Positions 16,505-24,889 of a stretch of DNA of 64,000 bases are shown piece after piece. Every line of letters begins with the position of its first letter. The first letter of the stretch is position 1. Under the pieces are notes generated by a model, which was not told the origin of the DNA, did no database searches, and saw only the letters and a program-made list of their open reading frames with translations. The stretch comes from Bacillota bacterium. GTDB taxonomy: Bacteria > Bacillota > UBA4882 > UBA8346. Both the position numbers and the translations under genes were made by a program. Location: assembly GCA_023394955.1 (NCBI GenBank), contig JAEWZY010000028.1, positions 13,927 through 77,926 on the forward strand, written 5' to 3'.

Positions 16505-17842
16505 TTAAATCCGCTCTAAAGGCAACTCGACTGTAAAAATGCTGCCTTCTCCCGGTTTACTCTCGACCGCAATTTTTCCGCCCAAAGCTTCGGTAAGTTC
16601 TTTGGCGATGGTCAAACCGATGCCAAAACCGCCACTGTCGCGATTGCGCGAACGATCCGTACGATAGAACCGTTCAAATATATAAGGCAAATCCTTTGCA
16701 GTAATTCCGACGCCTTGATCGATGACTTCAATGACGGCGTTCTCCCTCCTAGCAGATAGAGTGAGCCGGACATTTTTTCCTGGTGGAGTGAATTTTAAGG
16801 CGTTAGATAATAGATTATCCAATATTTTGGATATAGCTTCACGGTCTGATTTAACGAAACAAGGGTCGTTCTCGAAAAATTGGAGGGTTAAACCTTTGGC
16901 CTGATATAATGGTTCCAATCTTCGAATGGTTTCTTTTAGAAACGATACGAGTTCAATCGTTTCTAATTTGAAATTATAACTGGCTTTGTCGGAAAGGGTA
17001 ATTTCTTGAAGGCCATTGATTAATAGTGTTAACCGGTTGACCTCTTCTAATAATGACTCCAAATTATCCTTGGTAGCGGGAATTATATGATCGAGCATTC
17101 CCTCAAGATGGCTCTTTACCGTAGCCAAAGGGGTGCGAAGATCATGGGCGACATCGGCAGTCATTTTTTTACGTAGCTTTTCCATAGTCGACAATCGTTC
17201 CGCCAATTGGTTCAGACCGGTTCCCAACTGGCCAAGTTCGTCCCGGGGTAAATTATGAACTCTGGACTCCAAATTGCCCGAAGTCATGTCATTAGCAGTT
17301 CGACTCATCTCCATAATAGGAGCGGTAAATCTACGGGCAAAGATCACAGCTATCACAAATGAGATTATCCCGGTCAAAGCCATTGTCAACAGGATGGAGC
17401 GATTAATAGTGGACCGGAACATTTCATCCTGGACTGTTAAAATATTTTGGAGAATATTCCGGCCAAAATAAGCAGTCCCGATCAGGGCCCCTTCCAGACG
17501 GATAGGACGGGCTGTTAAAGAATTATTATTACGCCGGGGCATCCCGTGACGGACGACAATTACAATCTCTCCATCTCGATCGGTAACGTACCGTAAATTA
17601 CCCATAAAAGCCAACCTGCCGATATTGCTATTTCGGGGGAAGTGTGTCCAGTCCCCGTATTCGCGATAAAGTTCCGCTAGATTGTTCACGGTTTGCTGTT
17701 GGCGTAATTCCTCGGCTTTTGTAAGATAATTTTGAAATTGATAATTGAGGGAGACATTAATAATAAAGCCGGAGATTAAGATGCTTCCTAGTGAAACCGT
17801 TAAGATAAGCAGGATTAGCTTTTTGAAAATCGGGGATTTCAA
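16505..17842 (-). CDS. Sensor histidine kinase
   Basis: Membrane sensor of a two-component system. 445 residues: span 1 at about 7-28, extracytoplasmic loop of about 120 residues, span 2 at about 150-172, HAMP to about 222, HisKA with phosphoacceptor H233 in VAHDLRTPL, and HATPase with N, G1 (DQGVGI), F (IFERFYR) and G2 (GGFGIGL) boxes. Start ATG overlaps the stop of the upstream regulator gene by four bases, so the pair is co-translated. Facing the regulator gene across a shared intergenic region is a Spy-like gene, suggesting an envelope-stress role. Confidence 0.92.
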   Translation of the reverse strand: MKSPIFKKLILLILTVSLGSILISGFIINVSLNYQFQNYLTKAEELRQQQTVNNLAELYREYGDWTHFPRNSNIGRLAFMGNLRYVTDRDGEIVIVVRHGMPRRNNNSLTARPIRLEGALIGTAYFGRNILQNILTVQDEMFRSTINRSILLTMALTGIISFVIAVIFARRFTAPIMEMSRTANDMTSGNLESRVHNLPRDELGQLGTGLNQLAERLSTMEKLRKKMTADVAHDLRTPLATVKSHLEGMLDHIIPATKDNLESLLEEVNRLTLLINGLQEITLSDKASYNFKLETIELVSFLKETIRRLEPLYQAKGLTLQFFENDPCFVKSDREAISKILDNLLSNALKFTPPGKNVRLTLSARRENAVIEVIDQGVGITAKDLPYIFERFYRTDRSRNRDSGGFGIGLTIAKELTEALGGKIAVESKPGEGSIFTVELPLERI

Positions 17843-18537
17843 TCCCTGGCACCTCCAAATTTGTAGCCGAATCCGAAGACGGTGAGGATATATTGGGGAC
17901 TTTCGGGGTTGGTTTCGATCTTTTGGCGCAGGTTTTTAATATGGCTGTCAATGGTCCGATCATAACCATCAAATCTATAACCTTGAACCCCTTCCAACAA
18001 TTGGCTTCGGCTGAATACTTGCCCGGGCGCTTGTGATAATAAAACTAAAATTTTAAATTCGGTTGGAGTAAGGTTTACTAACTTTTGCTCCAGATAAACC
18101 TCATATTTGGTTGGGTCGATAATCAGATTACCACGGTTAAAAGTATAATTTCTAACTTGAGCAGCCTGCAATGACCGGACTCTCCGTAACTGGGCTTGGA
18201 CCCGGGCGACTAATTCCCGAGGGCTGAATGGTTTAGTTAAATAATCATCAGCACCGATATTCAGGCCGAAGATACGCTCATCCTCAGAAGTTTTAGCCGA
18301 TAGAATGATAATTGGAACATCTGATATTTGACGCGCCTCAGTTAAGAATTGTTCCCCGGAAAGTCCCGGAAGCATAAGGTCGAGGATGATCAGATCCGGA
18401 TTTAGTTGCTTTGTTTGTTCTAAACCATAATGGCCATCCGTGGCAATAAAAACTTGATAGCCTTCTTTTTTAAGGTAGGCTTCAATTATATGGAGAATTT
18501 TCAATTCATCTTCAATAACTAATATTTTAGCCATCAA
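17839..18537 (-). CDS. OmpR-family response regulator
   Basis: Phosphorylation-controlled transcription factor, partner of the kinase at 16505. Receiver domain with acidic pocket E9-D10, phosphoacceptor D53 in LIILDLMLPG and conserved K in YLTKPF; C-terminal winged helix with the usual LTPTEFKIL and a final VFGFGYKF. 232 residues, full length. The ATG is preceded only by a weak ribosome binding site. Direct repeats in the adjacent intergenic region are candidate binding sites. Confidence 0.93.
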   Translation of the reverse strand: MMAKILVIEDELKILHIIEAYLKKEGYQVFIATDGHYGLEQTKQLNPDLIILDLMLPGLSGEQFLTEARQISDVPIIILSAKTSEDERIFGLNIGADDYLTKPFSPRELVARVQAQLRRVRSLQAAQVRNYTFNRGNLIIDPTKYEVYLEQKLVNLTPTEFKILVLLSQAPGQVFSRSQLLEGVQGYRFDGYDRTIDSHIKNLRQKIETNPESPQYILTVFGFGYKFGGARD

Positions 18538-18575
18538 ACCACCCGGTAAGTCTAATCTTGGGGGAAACTAATATA

Positions 18576-18598
18576 GGTATAGTTAATTCGGTATAGTT
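18576..18598. promoter_or_regulatory. Direct repeat, candidate response-regulator site
   Basis: GGTATAGTT occurs at 18576-18584 and again at 18590-18598, a 14-base step. It lies between the response-regulator gene and the divergent Spy-like gene. Response regulators of this class bind tandem direct repeats, so this is a candidate operator by inference. Confidence 0.4.
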
Positions 18599-18628
18599 TA
18601 AGTTTATCCTTTTTTGCGTAAAAGGTCA

Positions 18629-18651
18629 AAAATCTCCACAAAATCTCCACA
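18629..18651. promoter_or_regulatory. 11-base tandem direct repeat, candidate operator
   Basis: AAATCTCCACA is repeated at an 11-base step (overlapping copies within 18629-18651). One helical turn spacing is what OmpR-type dimers recognise. It lies about 125 bases upstream of the Spy-like gene. Confidence 0.45.
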
Positions 18652-18729
18652 TTTTTTTCACAACGGATTCAAATCTTGGGGTTAAACTGAAAGTGAAGAA
18701 AGCGAGGTGGTTAGTGGCACGATAATGGG

Positions 18730-18757
18730 TTGAATTATTTGTAAAAACTATTAAAAT
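18730..18757 (+). promoter_or_regulatory. Possible promoter of the Spy-like gene
   Basis: TTGAAT at 18730-18735 and TAAAAT at 18752-18757 with a 16-base spacer. It ends 17 bases before the start codon, so either the leader is very short or the true promoter lies further up. Confidence 0.35.
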
Positions 18758-18774
18758 TAGAAAGGGTGATTTAA

Positions 18775-19254
18775 ATGAAAAAAGGGTTATTAACGACAAT
18801 TGTAGCATTGGTATTGATAGGAACCGTTTCGCTATCGGCCTTTGGTTATGATAATGGTCGAGGCAAAGTAGGAAATCCAAAGGGTGCGCTCGGGTTTCTT
18901 CAAGTTCTCAATTTATCTTCGGAACAACAGCAAAAGCTATTAGAAATCAGGCAGGATTTTCAAAAGGACACTCAAACCGTACGTTTTGAAATGCAAAAGA
19001 AACAATTAGAACTTCGGCAATTATGGGCAGCCCAAACATTGAACCGGAATGGAATTGAAGCTAAAGAGAGAGAGATTACCGGTCTCAGAATACAACTGGT
19101 TACTAAAGCCCGGGTCATGCAAGATAAGATAAAAACTATTCTTACCTCGGAACAACTTAAAAAATTAGAGGAGAGTGGTTTTGGATGTAATCCCGGAACC
19201 GGTTCCAGAGGCCGTCGTGGAGGAGGAAGAATGGGCCGCTCTTACGGGGCTTAA
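18775..19254 (+). CDS. Spy/CpxP-like periplasmic protein
   Basis: Exported helical protein of the Spy/CpxP/zinc-resistance type. Residues 1-23 are a signal peptide ending near SAFG. The mature part is helical and charged, with two degenerate LTxxQ motifs: LSSEQ near residue 47 and LTSEQ near 125. It ends in a Gly/Arg-rich tail (GRRGGGRMGR). Relatives act as chaperones or sensor antagonists in envelope or metal stress. It is divergent from a histidine kinase/regulator pair, as cpxP is from cpxRA, and probably belongs to that regulon. A terminator hairpin follows. Confidence 0.75.
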   Translation: MKKGLLTTIVALVLIGTVSLSAFGYDNGRGKVGNPKGALGFLQVLNLSSEQQQKLLEIRQDFQKDTQTVRFEMQKKQLELRQLWAAQTLNRNGIEAKEREITGLRIQLVTKARVMQDKIKTILTSEQLKKLEESGFGCNPGTGSRGRRGGGRMGRSYGA

Positions 19255-19273
19255 AAATACCTTAGTAAGCTAG

Positions 19274-19325
19274 AAGAGGCTATTGCAAAGTGGAAAAATA
19301 TTTGCAGCAGCCTCTTTCTCCTTTT
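19274..19325 (+). terminator. Terminator after the Spy-like gene
   Basis: GAAGAGGCT...TTGCAAA pairs with TTTGCA...AGCCTCTTTC around an AT-rich loop, followed by TTCTCCTTTT. Confidence 0.7.
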
Positions 19326-19495
19326 ACTTCATATATTTTTATAAATGGTTAATCTGAGACTATTTTTATTGAATTTTAATATAAACCATTAGCATTATTC
19401 TTTAGATTGCTAAAGACCTAAAGGAGATAAAGTCGAAAGGTTGAATAATTAAAGATAGCATTTGATTCCAGTGATACTTAGGGGAGGTTATTAGA

Positions 19496-20215
19496 TTGAA
19501 AATCGCCGTTTTCTCGGATGTTCATGGTAATGCTATCGCTTTAGAAGCGGTTTTGAACGATATTAACTCTCGCAGCATTGATCTGGTTTTTTGTGGAGGG
19601 GACTTAGTCGGATATGGGGCTTATCCCAACGAAGTGATTAATCTGATCCGTAAATACCGGGTTCCGACGATTATGGGCAATTATGACGATGGAGTTGGGT
19701 TTAGCAAACCTGATTGCGGTTGTGCTTATACCGACCCTAGTATGAAAGAACTGGGCCAGTTTTCTTTAGATTGGACCAAGAAACAGGTTAGCTTTGAAAA
19801 TCGTGCTTTCCTGCGCAGCTTGTTGGAGCGGATCCAATTTACCGTTTGCAGCAAGAAAGTTTTAATAGTACATGGCAGTCCAAGACAGAACAATGAGTAC
19901 CTCTATGTCGACCGGCCCGAGGAATCGGTGCTAAGATTGTTCGATAACGAAAAAGTGGATATTATTATCTGCGGTCATACTCATTTAGCTTATACCAGGG
20001 CTATGGATTCGAAGTGTTTGATTAATGCCGGTAGTGTCGGAAAACCTAAAGACGGGGACCAAAGGGCTGCCTATACGCTGCTCAAATTGACTGAAAGTTC
20101 TTTAGAAACCGAAGTAATACGGGTCAAATATGATGTGGAACGAATGGCTCAGGCGATAGAAACCTCGGGATTGCCGAGAGAGTTTGCTTTGGCGCTCAGA
20201 AATGCTAACGGCTGA
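19496..20215 (+). CDS. Calcineurin-like metallophosphoesterase (YfcE/MJ0936 type)
   Basis: Metal-dependent phosphodiesterase of unknown substrate. 239 residues with all five metal-site blocks: D8-V-H10 in FSDVHGN, GGDLVGYG, GNYDD, HGSP and GHTH, followed by the NAGSVGKP loop usual in this family. Start is TTG at 19496 with AGGGGAGG seven bases upstream. Single gene, no obvious partner. Confidence 0.88.
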   Translation: MKIAVFSDVHGNAIALEAVLNDINSRSIDLVFCGGDLVGYGAYPNEVINLIRKYRVPTIMGNYDDGVGFSKPDCGCAYTDPSMKELGQFSLDWTKKQVSFENRAFLRSLLERIQFTVCSKKVLIVHGSPRQNNEYLYVDRPEESVLRLFDNEKVDIIICGHTHLAYTRAMDSKCLINAGSVGKPKDGDQRAAYTLLKLTESSLETEVIRVKYDVERMAQAIETSGLPREFALALRNANG

Positions 20216-20285
20216 CTAAACGATTACCCTGTTCAAAATAACAGAGTAATTTTTCCATTCTAATGTATTAAAGTATATTTGAGTT

Positions 20286-21752
20286 CTATTGTTCCTTCAT
20301 CATTCTTGTTGAACGATGAGGTTTTAGATCGGATGCTTGGTTCATATTTAGATTCAATGCTTTAGGGCGGCAGGTCTCAACGCAGCGCAGGCAGTTAATG
20401 CATTCGGAATGATTAATCACTGGTAATTTCGTTACGGTATCCATTTCGATCGCACTTACCGGACAGACACTCTTGGCGCAAATACCGCAGCAAACGCAGG
20501 CTTCTTTGTTTAATCTGATCTTGATAATAGCCAAACGCGATGTTAAGGACAATATGGCTCCGAAGGGGCATAGGTAGCGGCAGAAAGGCCTTTCAATAAA
20601 GACTGAGGCCGTTAGTATTATGATAAGAACAGCGATGGTAACTGTTGTTCCCGCGAAACTAAAGAGCGCCTTAAAGGGCTCGTAGCGGCAAAAGACATTG
20701 GAACCGACCTTCCAGGAAAGGTATATGAAAACCATTAATACTATATATTTTAAAAATTTCAGGATGCGATCCATTTTGGTGATATTTCGGTGATTTTTTG
20801 ATTTGCCGTGTATAAATTCTTGAACCGCTCCCAACGGGCAGAACCAACCGCAAAAGAAACGTCCCCAGATTAGTGAAGCGCCAATCGGTATTACTAATAA
20901 AACAATCATCGGTAAAATCTTGGGAGCATTTGAGATTACCAGGTTAAAGACCGCTCCCACAGCGCACGGGCAACCTCCGGAATAGAATCCGAGGCTAATC
21001 ATACTAAGAAAGAGGATTCCTCTGCGAAGCCGTGTTTTCCTTAGAAGATAAAATAGGAGAGCGGCTGGGAAGATTAGAATCCACCAGAAAAAGTCTAGAA
21101 GAGGTGACCGCCATGATTTTTCAGTAACACTTTTTGGAGTTGATCCGGAATTGTTACCGTCAGAAAAGATTGGCGCTACTTCCTCAGTCGGCGATGAAGA
21201 CGGCCTAAGTAATTGTAGGGGTTCCCATTTTTCCGGCCTCGATTGTTCCGTGACGGAAGATGTCGGCTGTGTAGCCGGTTTATTTAACGTGTTTGTTTCT
21301 ACAGGAGACTCAATAACGTTATTTATCAGAAGGCTATTCGAGTTCTGGGAGGCGAATTGCTCCGGAGAAGAAACGTTTCCGGTTGCTTTGACCGCGTTCA
21401 GGCTCTTGGAGCAATCTCTAGTTACGGATACCGCCACCGAACCGACGGTTGTGAAATTTACTTTAAATGATAAAACATCTGGTTTTCCAGTTTTCCAGGA
21501 TTTTTGGGCGACTAATTCTCCACCGGTTATTTCAATTTTGGTTTCTTCCAAGGGAAGGGTGCACCTACCGCAGCTTTTCTGCCTTTCCAATTGAAACTCA
21601 ATGGCTTCGCCAACTGCAGTTGTAAAGGTGGAAGGAGTGATCTTCAAAATGCAGGCGTGAGTGGCGATAGACAAGCCAAACAAGAAGCTTGCGATAAGTA
21701 AAATGAAGGATAAGCCCTTAATTCGGGATAATTCATTATTATAGAAAAGCAT
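20286..21752 (-). CDS. NapH/YccM-type polyferredoxin membrane protein
   Basis: Integral membrane iron-sulfur protein likely to move electrons across or along the membrane. From ATG 21752 (chosen for AGAGGAG nine bases upstream; ATG 21782 is in frame) it has a signal/first span, an exported domain with Cys pairs (CGRC), a Ser/Pro/Thr-rich linker and several membrane spans. These carry the cysteine clusters GCPCAVG, CGWFCPLGA and CRYLCPFGA, followed by a two-cluster ferredoxin domain (CVCCGIC...CP and CINCLRC...C). This layout fits NapH, NosR-C or YccM relatives. The exported N-terminal domain is unusual. The electron partner is unknown. Confidence 0.8.
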   Translation of the reverse strand: MLFYNNELSRIKGLSFILLIASFLFGLSIATHACILKITPSTFTTAVGEAIEFQLERQKSCGRCTLPLEETKIEITGGELVAQKSWKTGKPDVLSFKVNFTTVGSVAVSVTRDCSKSLNAVKATGNVSSPEQFASQNSNSLLINNVIESPVETNTLNKPATQPTSSVTEQSRPEKWEPLQLLRPSSSPTEEVAPIFSDGNNSGSTPKSVTEKSWRSPLLDFFWWILIFPAALLFYLLRKTRLRRGILFLSMISLGFYSGGCPCAVGAVFNLVISNAPKILPMIVLLVIPIGASLIWGRFFCGWFCPLGAVQEFIHGKSKNHRNITKMDRILKFLKYIVLMVFIYLSWKVGSNVFCRYEPFKALFSFAGTTVTIAVLIIILTASVFIERPFCRYLCPFGAILSLTSRLAIIKIRLNKEACVCCGICAKSVCPVSAIEMDTVTKLPVINHSECINCLRCVETCRPKALNLNMNQASDLKPHRSTRMMKEQ

Positions 21753-21877
21753 GCCGGACTCCTCTTTCATAATTGGTCGCATTCGCGGTTGAATCAGAAT
21801 AAAGCGAAATTCAATTGGCGGTAAATGGTTACAAATCTAATAATACCAAAAGTTTTTATGTAAAGCCTATGAAACGT

Positions 21878-21930
21878 AAACGCGAGCGAAAAGTTTGAGA
21901 GAAGTGGACACGCTCGCGTTTTTTGTTTTT
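21878..21930. terminator. Hairpin with T-run on the plus strand
   Basis: AAACGCGAGCG and CGCTCGCGTTT form an 11-bp stem around a 22-base loop. The long T-run lies on the plus-strand side, although no plus-strand gene ends nearby. For the minus-strand gene at 21955 it would be a weak terminator. Confidence 0.5.
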
Positions 21931-21954
21931 CTAAGAGTCAATGATATCAATGGA

Positions 21955-22356
21955 TTATTTACTATTTTGAGAAGATACTCCGCCACCCGCCCAAAGCGGC
22001 GTGCCGTCATCCTCGCGAAAACGGTAGGTTTGGCCGTCAATGTTGATTGTACAGACTGTTAAATTATCTTCGTAAATAAATCCAGTGACCGTGGCTTGCT
22101 TGCCAACCTTTAGCTTGATACCAGTTTTGGCGCGGTGATCGTGATTCCCAAAATGTAGGTCATGGATAGTACCATTTTGTGTCTTAAGATACCATTCTTC
22201 ATTATCTTCCATTAGATTACCGGTAAGCGTACCCATTTTACCAAGCCTCACGAAGTCTTTTCCAGAGAGATTAGTTTTAGCAATAGCTATAACCGACTGG
22301 AAAAATAACAGGAATATAATTGATACAACCAAGAACCATAAGTAGTCCTTTTTCAT
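21955..22356 (-). CDS. Exported small beta-rich protein of unknown function
   Basis: 133 residues: an N-terminal hydrophobic signal/anchor (about 5-26) followed by a compact domain predicted to be strand-rich. It has recurring family-like features: EWYLKT, LHFGNHDH with closely spaced His, KVGKQATVTGF, a single Cys in VCTI, and FREDDGTPLWAG. The GTLTG...ATVTGF pattern resembles small OB-fold exported proteins. A good ribosome binding site (GAAGGAGTG) precedes ATG. It lies immediately upstream of the polyferredoxin gene on the same strand, so a redox or metal-related role is plausible. I do not know the family's function. Confidence 0.65.
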   Translation of the reverse strand: MKKDYLWFLVVSIIFLLFFQSVIAIAKTNLSGKDFVRLGKMGTLTGNLMEDNEEWYLKTQNGTIHDLHFGNHDHRAKTGIKLKVGKQATVTGFIYEDNLTVCTINIDGQTYRFREDDGTPLWAGGGVSSQNSK

Positions 22357-22620
22357 TTAAAGCACTCCTTCTGATTATTTTATATAACAAATATACATAT
22401 GGAATCTTTAGTTTTAATGGATAATTTATGTGGATTTTGTGAGAATCACTTTTAGTTCAACATGGTGGCGGTATGACTCCAAATTGGGGTTCGGAATAGT
22501 TTGATTTATTATAGGATTAAGAAAAAAACTAATACTAACTTTAACCCTACAAGGTATACATTTAACTAGTCAAATCCATTTAATTTATTTATTTGAATTA
22601 ATTGGAAGCAGATTCCACTG

Positions 22621-22649
22621 TTTACAATCGTTATGCAGTATGATATAAT
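22621..22649 (+). promoter_or_regulatory. Promoter of the GreA-like/HNH-like unit
   Basis: TTTACA (22621-22626), 17-base spacer, TATAAT (22644-22649). Predicted start near 22656, so the transcript would begin just before the first leader hairpin. Confidence 0.75.
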
Positions 22650-22660
22650 ATTTCCAGAAG

Positions 22661-22771
22661 GGATATTTCGTCTTTTCCGGCGAAATGTCCTTAGCTTTAC
22701 TTGGAGTTAATTTTGATTGAGTAAAAATATAGCTATATTTTAGAGGGCATTAGTCTTTGGGCTAAATGTCC
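22661..22771 (+). promoter_or_regulatory. Leader RNA with two similar hairpins
   Basis: Hairpin 1 (22661-22690): GGATATTTCG pairs with CGAAATGTCC. Hairpin 2 (22745-22771): GGGCATTAG pairs with CTAAATGTCC. Both 3' arms share AAATGTCCTT. They lie between the promoter and the ribosome binding site of the GreA-like gene, about 60 bases apart. I know no riboswitch with this pattern; protein binding or attenuation is possible. Confidence 0.45.
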
Positions 22772-22856
22772 TTGTGTTTTATAATTGGGTTTTTTACATT
22801 AAATGGTTACTATTGCCTGATGAATGATCTAAAAAGCTTTTAGAAAGGAGTTTCCG

Positions 22857-23384
22857 ATGAATCAGCCGATTTTCTTGACTAATCAGGCCTTTAACTCGTT
22901 ACTTGCTAATTTGGTGGAGCTTGAGGAGGGGATAGGTGAAATTATTGATGTCTTTTTTCGGGAACCTTCTAAAGAAGCCGAGGAATTGAAGAAGGTTTTA
23001 AAGGATTATGTACGTTGGATGGACGAGATGTCTAAAAGGGTAACGATCGAAGCTTCCGCTGACAATCAGTTCCCTTATGCTGTCATTGGCAGCGAAGTGA
23101 TTGTAGAGGAAAAAGGAGGTAGCGAAACTTACAGCTTTAAATTGGTTTCGCCTCTTAGAAATAAAATCGACGCCAATGAAATCTCTTTTTTATCGCCAAT
23201 GGGTAAAGCGATGCTTCTCAAAAAAGTTAATCAAAATTTTGTAGTTGAGGCGCCGGGAGGCAACTTTGAATACGAAATTTTAGATATAAAAATATCCGAG
23301 GATCCAAATAAAATCGATGCGGCTTCAATTATCAGCAGTAAAGAGAAAGGGTCTAAAGACGCTAAACAATCGAATATAATTTAG
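22857..23384 (+). CDS. GreA/GreB C-terminal domain protein
   Basis: 175 residues. The C-terminal part (about 80-150) matches the RNA-polymerase-binding domain of Gre factors: AVIGSEVIVEE, SPLRNKIDANEISFLSPMGKAML and a closing YEILDIKI. The N-terminal part (about 1-70) is helical and acidic but does not look like the standard GreA coiled coil with its tip acidic pair. A Gre-like secondary-channel regulator (Rnk or Gfh type) is therefore as likely as a cleavage factor. Ribosome binding site GAAAGGAG precedes the ATG. Followed after 27 bases by an HNH-like gene. Confidence 0.75.
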   Translation: MNQPIFLTNQAFNSLLANLVELEEGIGEIIDVFFREPSKEAEELKKVLKDYVRWMDEMSKRVTIEASADNQFPYAVIGSEVIVEEKGGSETYSFKLVSPLRNKIDANEISFLSPMGKAMLLKKVNQNFVVEAPGGNFEYEILDIKISEDPNKIDAASIISSKEKGSKDAKQSNII

Positions 23385-23411
23385 TAACAGCATTAAAGCG
23401 GGAGGTAAGTT

Positions 23412-23840
23412 ATGTATGGATCAAAAACAGACTATGATAAAACTGTCACCCAATTAATCGAAGAATTTAACTTTCATCCGCTAACTGCTAAAATTTATGT
23501 TGAATTTAATGGAAGATGCGCTTATTGCGGTTTGGATTTATTAGAGACAACCGTCAAATATCATTCCGGGGTGATTGACCGGGTATTGCCAAAAGCTAGC
23601 TACCCCGAACTGGAATGGGATGAAAACAATCTGGCGCTTAGTTGTTTTTCATGCAGCGAGCTTAAAGGGGAATATAACGTTTTGGAATCTACTAAAAAAA
23701 ACACATTGGAAATCTTGCAAGAATATAAAGGCATTTTAATCGACAAAATCAAGCGGGAACTTTCACAACGAATGCAAACCATCGAAAATGAGCGGATTAG
23801 GGTCAAGCAAATAATACGAGGAAATTATAAAGTAGGCTAA
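23412..23840 (+). CDS. HNH-endonuclease-like zinc protein with altered active site
   Basis: 142 residues. A zinc-finger/HNH core runs from about 34 to 90: C36-x2-C39, a central strand ending in IDR (residues 55-57), N72-N73, then C78-x2-C81. In ordinary HNH nucleases the central motif is D-H, and the His activates water; here Arg57 replaces it and Ser follows the last Cys where Asn is usual. The fold is therefore clear but catalysis is doubtful. A nearby His51 might substitute. The C-terminal 50 residues form a charged helix. Probably co-transcribed with the GreA-like gene. Ribosome binding site GGGAGG. Confidence 0.72.
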   Translation: MYGSKTDYDKTVTQLIEEFNFHPLTAKIYVEFNGRCAYCGLDLLETTVKYHSGVIDRVLPKASYPELEWDENNLALSCFSCSELKGEYNVLESTKKNTLEILQEYKGILIDKIKRELSQRMQTIENERIRVKQIIRGNYKVG

Positions 23841-23856
23841 AATCTTAATTTTAATG

Positions 23857-23880
23857 AAGCGGCGGTATAACCTGCCGCTT
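23857..23880 (+). terminator. Terminator after the HNH-like gene
   Basis: AAGCGGC and GCCGCTT pair around a 10-base loop, 16 bases past the stop, followed by CAGTTGTTTT. Confidence 0.6.
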
Positions 23881-24023
23881 CAGTTGTTTTAGCGTTTATT
23901 TTCAAATGAATGTTAAGCAGTTGATGAATGGGAATAATTATAGTAAAGTTAACGTGTGCATGTGCACAAAGCGGAAGGTTATCTCATTAACTCAGAAAAA
24001 GATTAAACGATGGAGCGATTCTC

Positions 24024-24782
24024 GTGCCAGAAAAAAGTATCCCCTTACTCCCCGGCGAACGTATCGACCGTTTGGGACATCATGGGCTGCAAATCATTCA
24101 AAACCCGGAGAAGTTTAAATTCACCATCGACGCTTTTCTATTAATCAGTTTTATCAATCCTAGCCCTAAAGACCGATTAATAGATCTCGGAACCGGCGGC
24201 GGAGTACTTTCCCTTTTAATCGGCGGTTCAATGAAGGTAGGAGCAGTCTATGGATTGGAGATTCAACCGGAGCTGGCGGAAATGGCCCGGCGGAGCGTGG
24301 TTTTAAACGGCTTGGAAGCTAAGGTCCAGGTATTGACCGGCGATTTAAGAAATTTACCCTCGGAATTAAAGTTAAACTCTTTTGACTATGTCATTACCAA
24401 TCCACCTTATTATCCCGCGGGAAAAGGAGTAATCTCCGAAAATCAGGCTCTAGCCATGGCTAAATTCGAGATCGGATGTAAACTCGAGGAGGTTATCATC
24501 GCCGCCAAAAGATTGGTCAAAGGAAACGGTAGATTCGCTTTAATCTACCCTACAGAACGCTTTGTAGAGTTAACCATCACCCTCGGGCAGCACAATTTAA
24601 CTCCCAAAAGAATTTGTTTTATATATCCAAGACCCGATACCAAAAGTAATTTATGTTTGATTGAAGCCAGACCCGGCGCCGGAAGAGAAGTGGAAATTCT
24701 TGCGCCGGTAATTGTATCAAATCAAAATGGGGAATACTCTGAACAGATGAACCGGATTTTTAACGGGGAAAAGATGGGTTAA
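24024..24782 (+). CDS. SAM-dependent methyltransferase, YfiC/TrmN6-like
   Basis: Predicted to methylate an adenine in tRNA (the E. coli relative TrmN6 modifies tRNA-Val A37) or a similar N6 target. 252 residues. SAM-binding motif I is DLGTGGGVLSLL near residue 52, followed by an acidic E in YGLEIQ. Catalytic motif IV is NPPYYP near residue 122, the N-P-P-Y signature of amino-methyltransferases. The start GERIDRLG...GLQIIQ is typical of the clostridial YfiC-like family. GTG start with a weak TGGAG upstream. The fold is certain; the exact tRNA target is inferred. Confidence 0.85.
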   Translation: MPEKSIPLLPGERIDRLGHHGLQIIQNPEKFKFTIDAFLLISFINPSPKDRLIDLGTGGGVLSLLIGGSMKVGAVYGLEIQPELAEMARRSVVLNGLEAKVQVLTGDLRNLPSELKLNSFDYVITNPPYYPAGKGVISENQALAMAKFEIGCKLEEVIIAAKRLVKGNGRFALIYPTERFVELTITLGQHNLTPKRICFIYPRPDTKSNLCLIEARPGAGREVEILAPVIVSNQNGEYSEQMNRIFNGEKMG

Positions 24783-24889
24783 AGTTGAGCCGGTATTCGG
24801 CGAATTAAAGAATTTTTAGGTTTCGGCCTTTCTTTTTGGATCTGATCAGCCCTGTTTCGGTTTAGACTTCAACGCTTAACGAGGTTTCT

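Larger units (their letters stand above)
22357..22856. other. 500-base intergenic region with a structured leader
   Basis: The left half (22357-22620) is AT-rich with nothing I can support. The right half carries a near-consensus promoter (22621-22649) and a leader of about 200 bases with two related hairpins (22661-22690 and 22745-22771) before the GreA-like gene. Confidence 0.6.
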
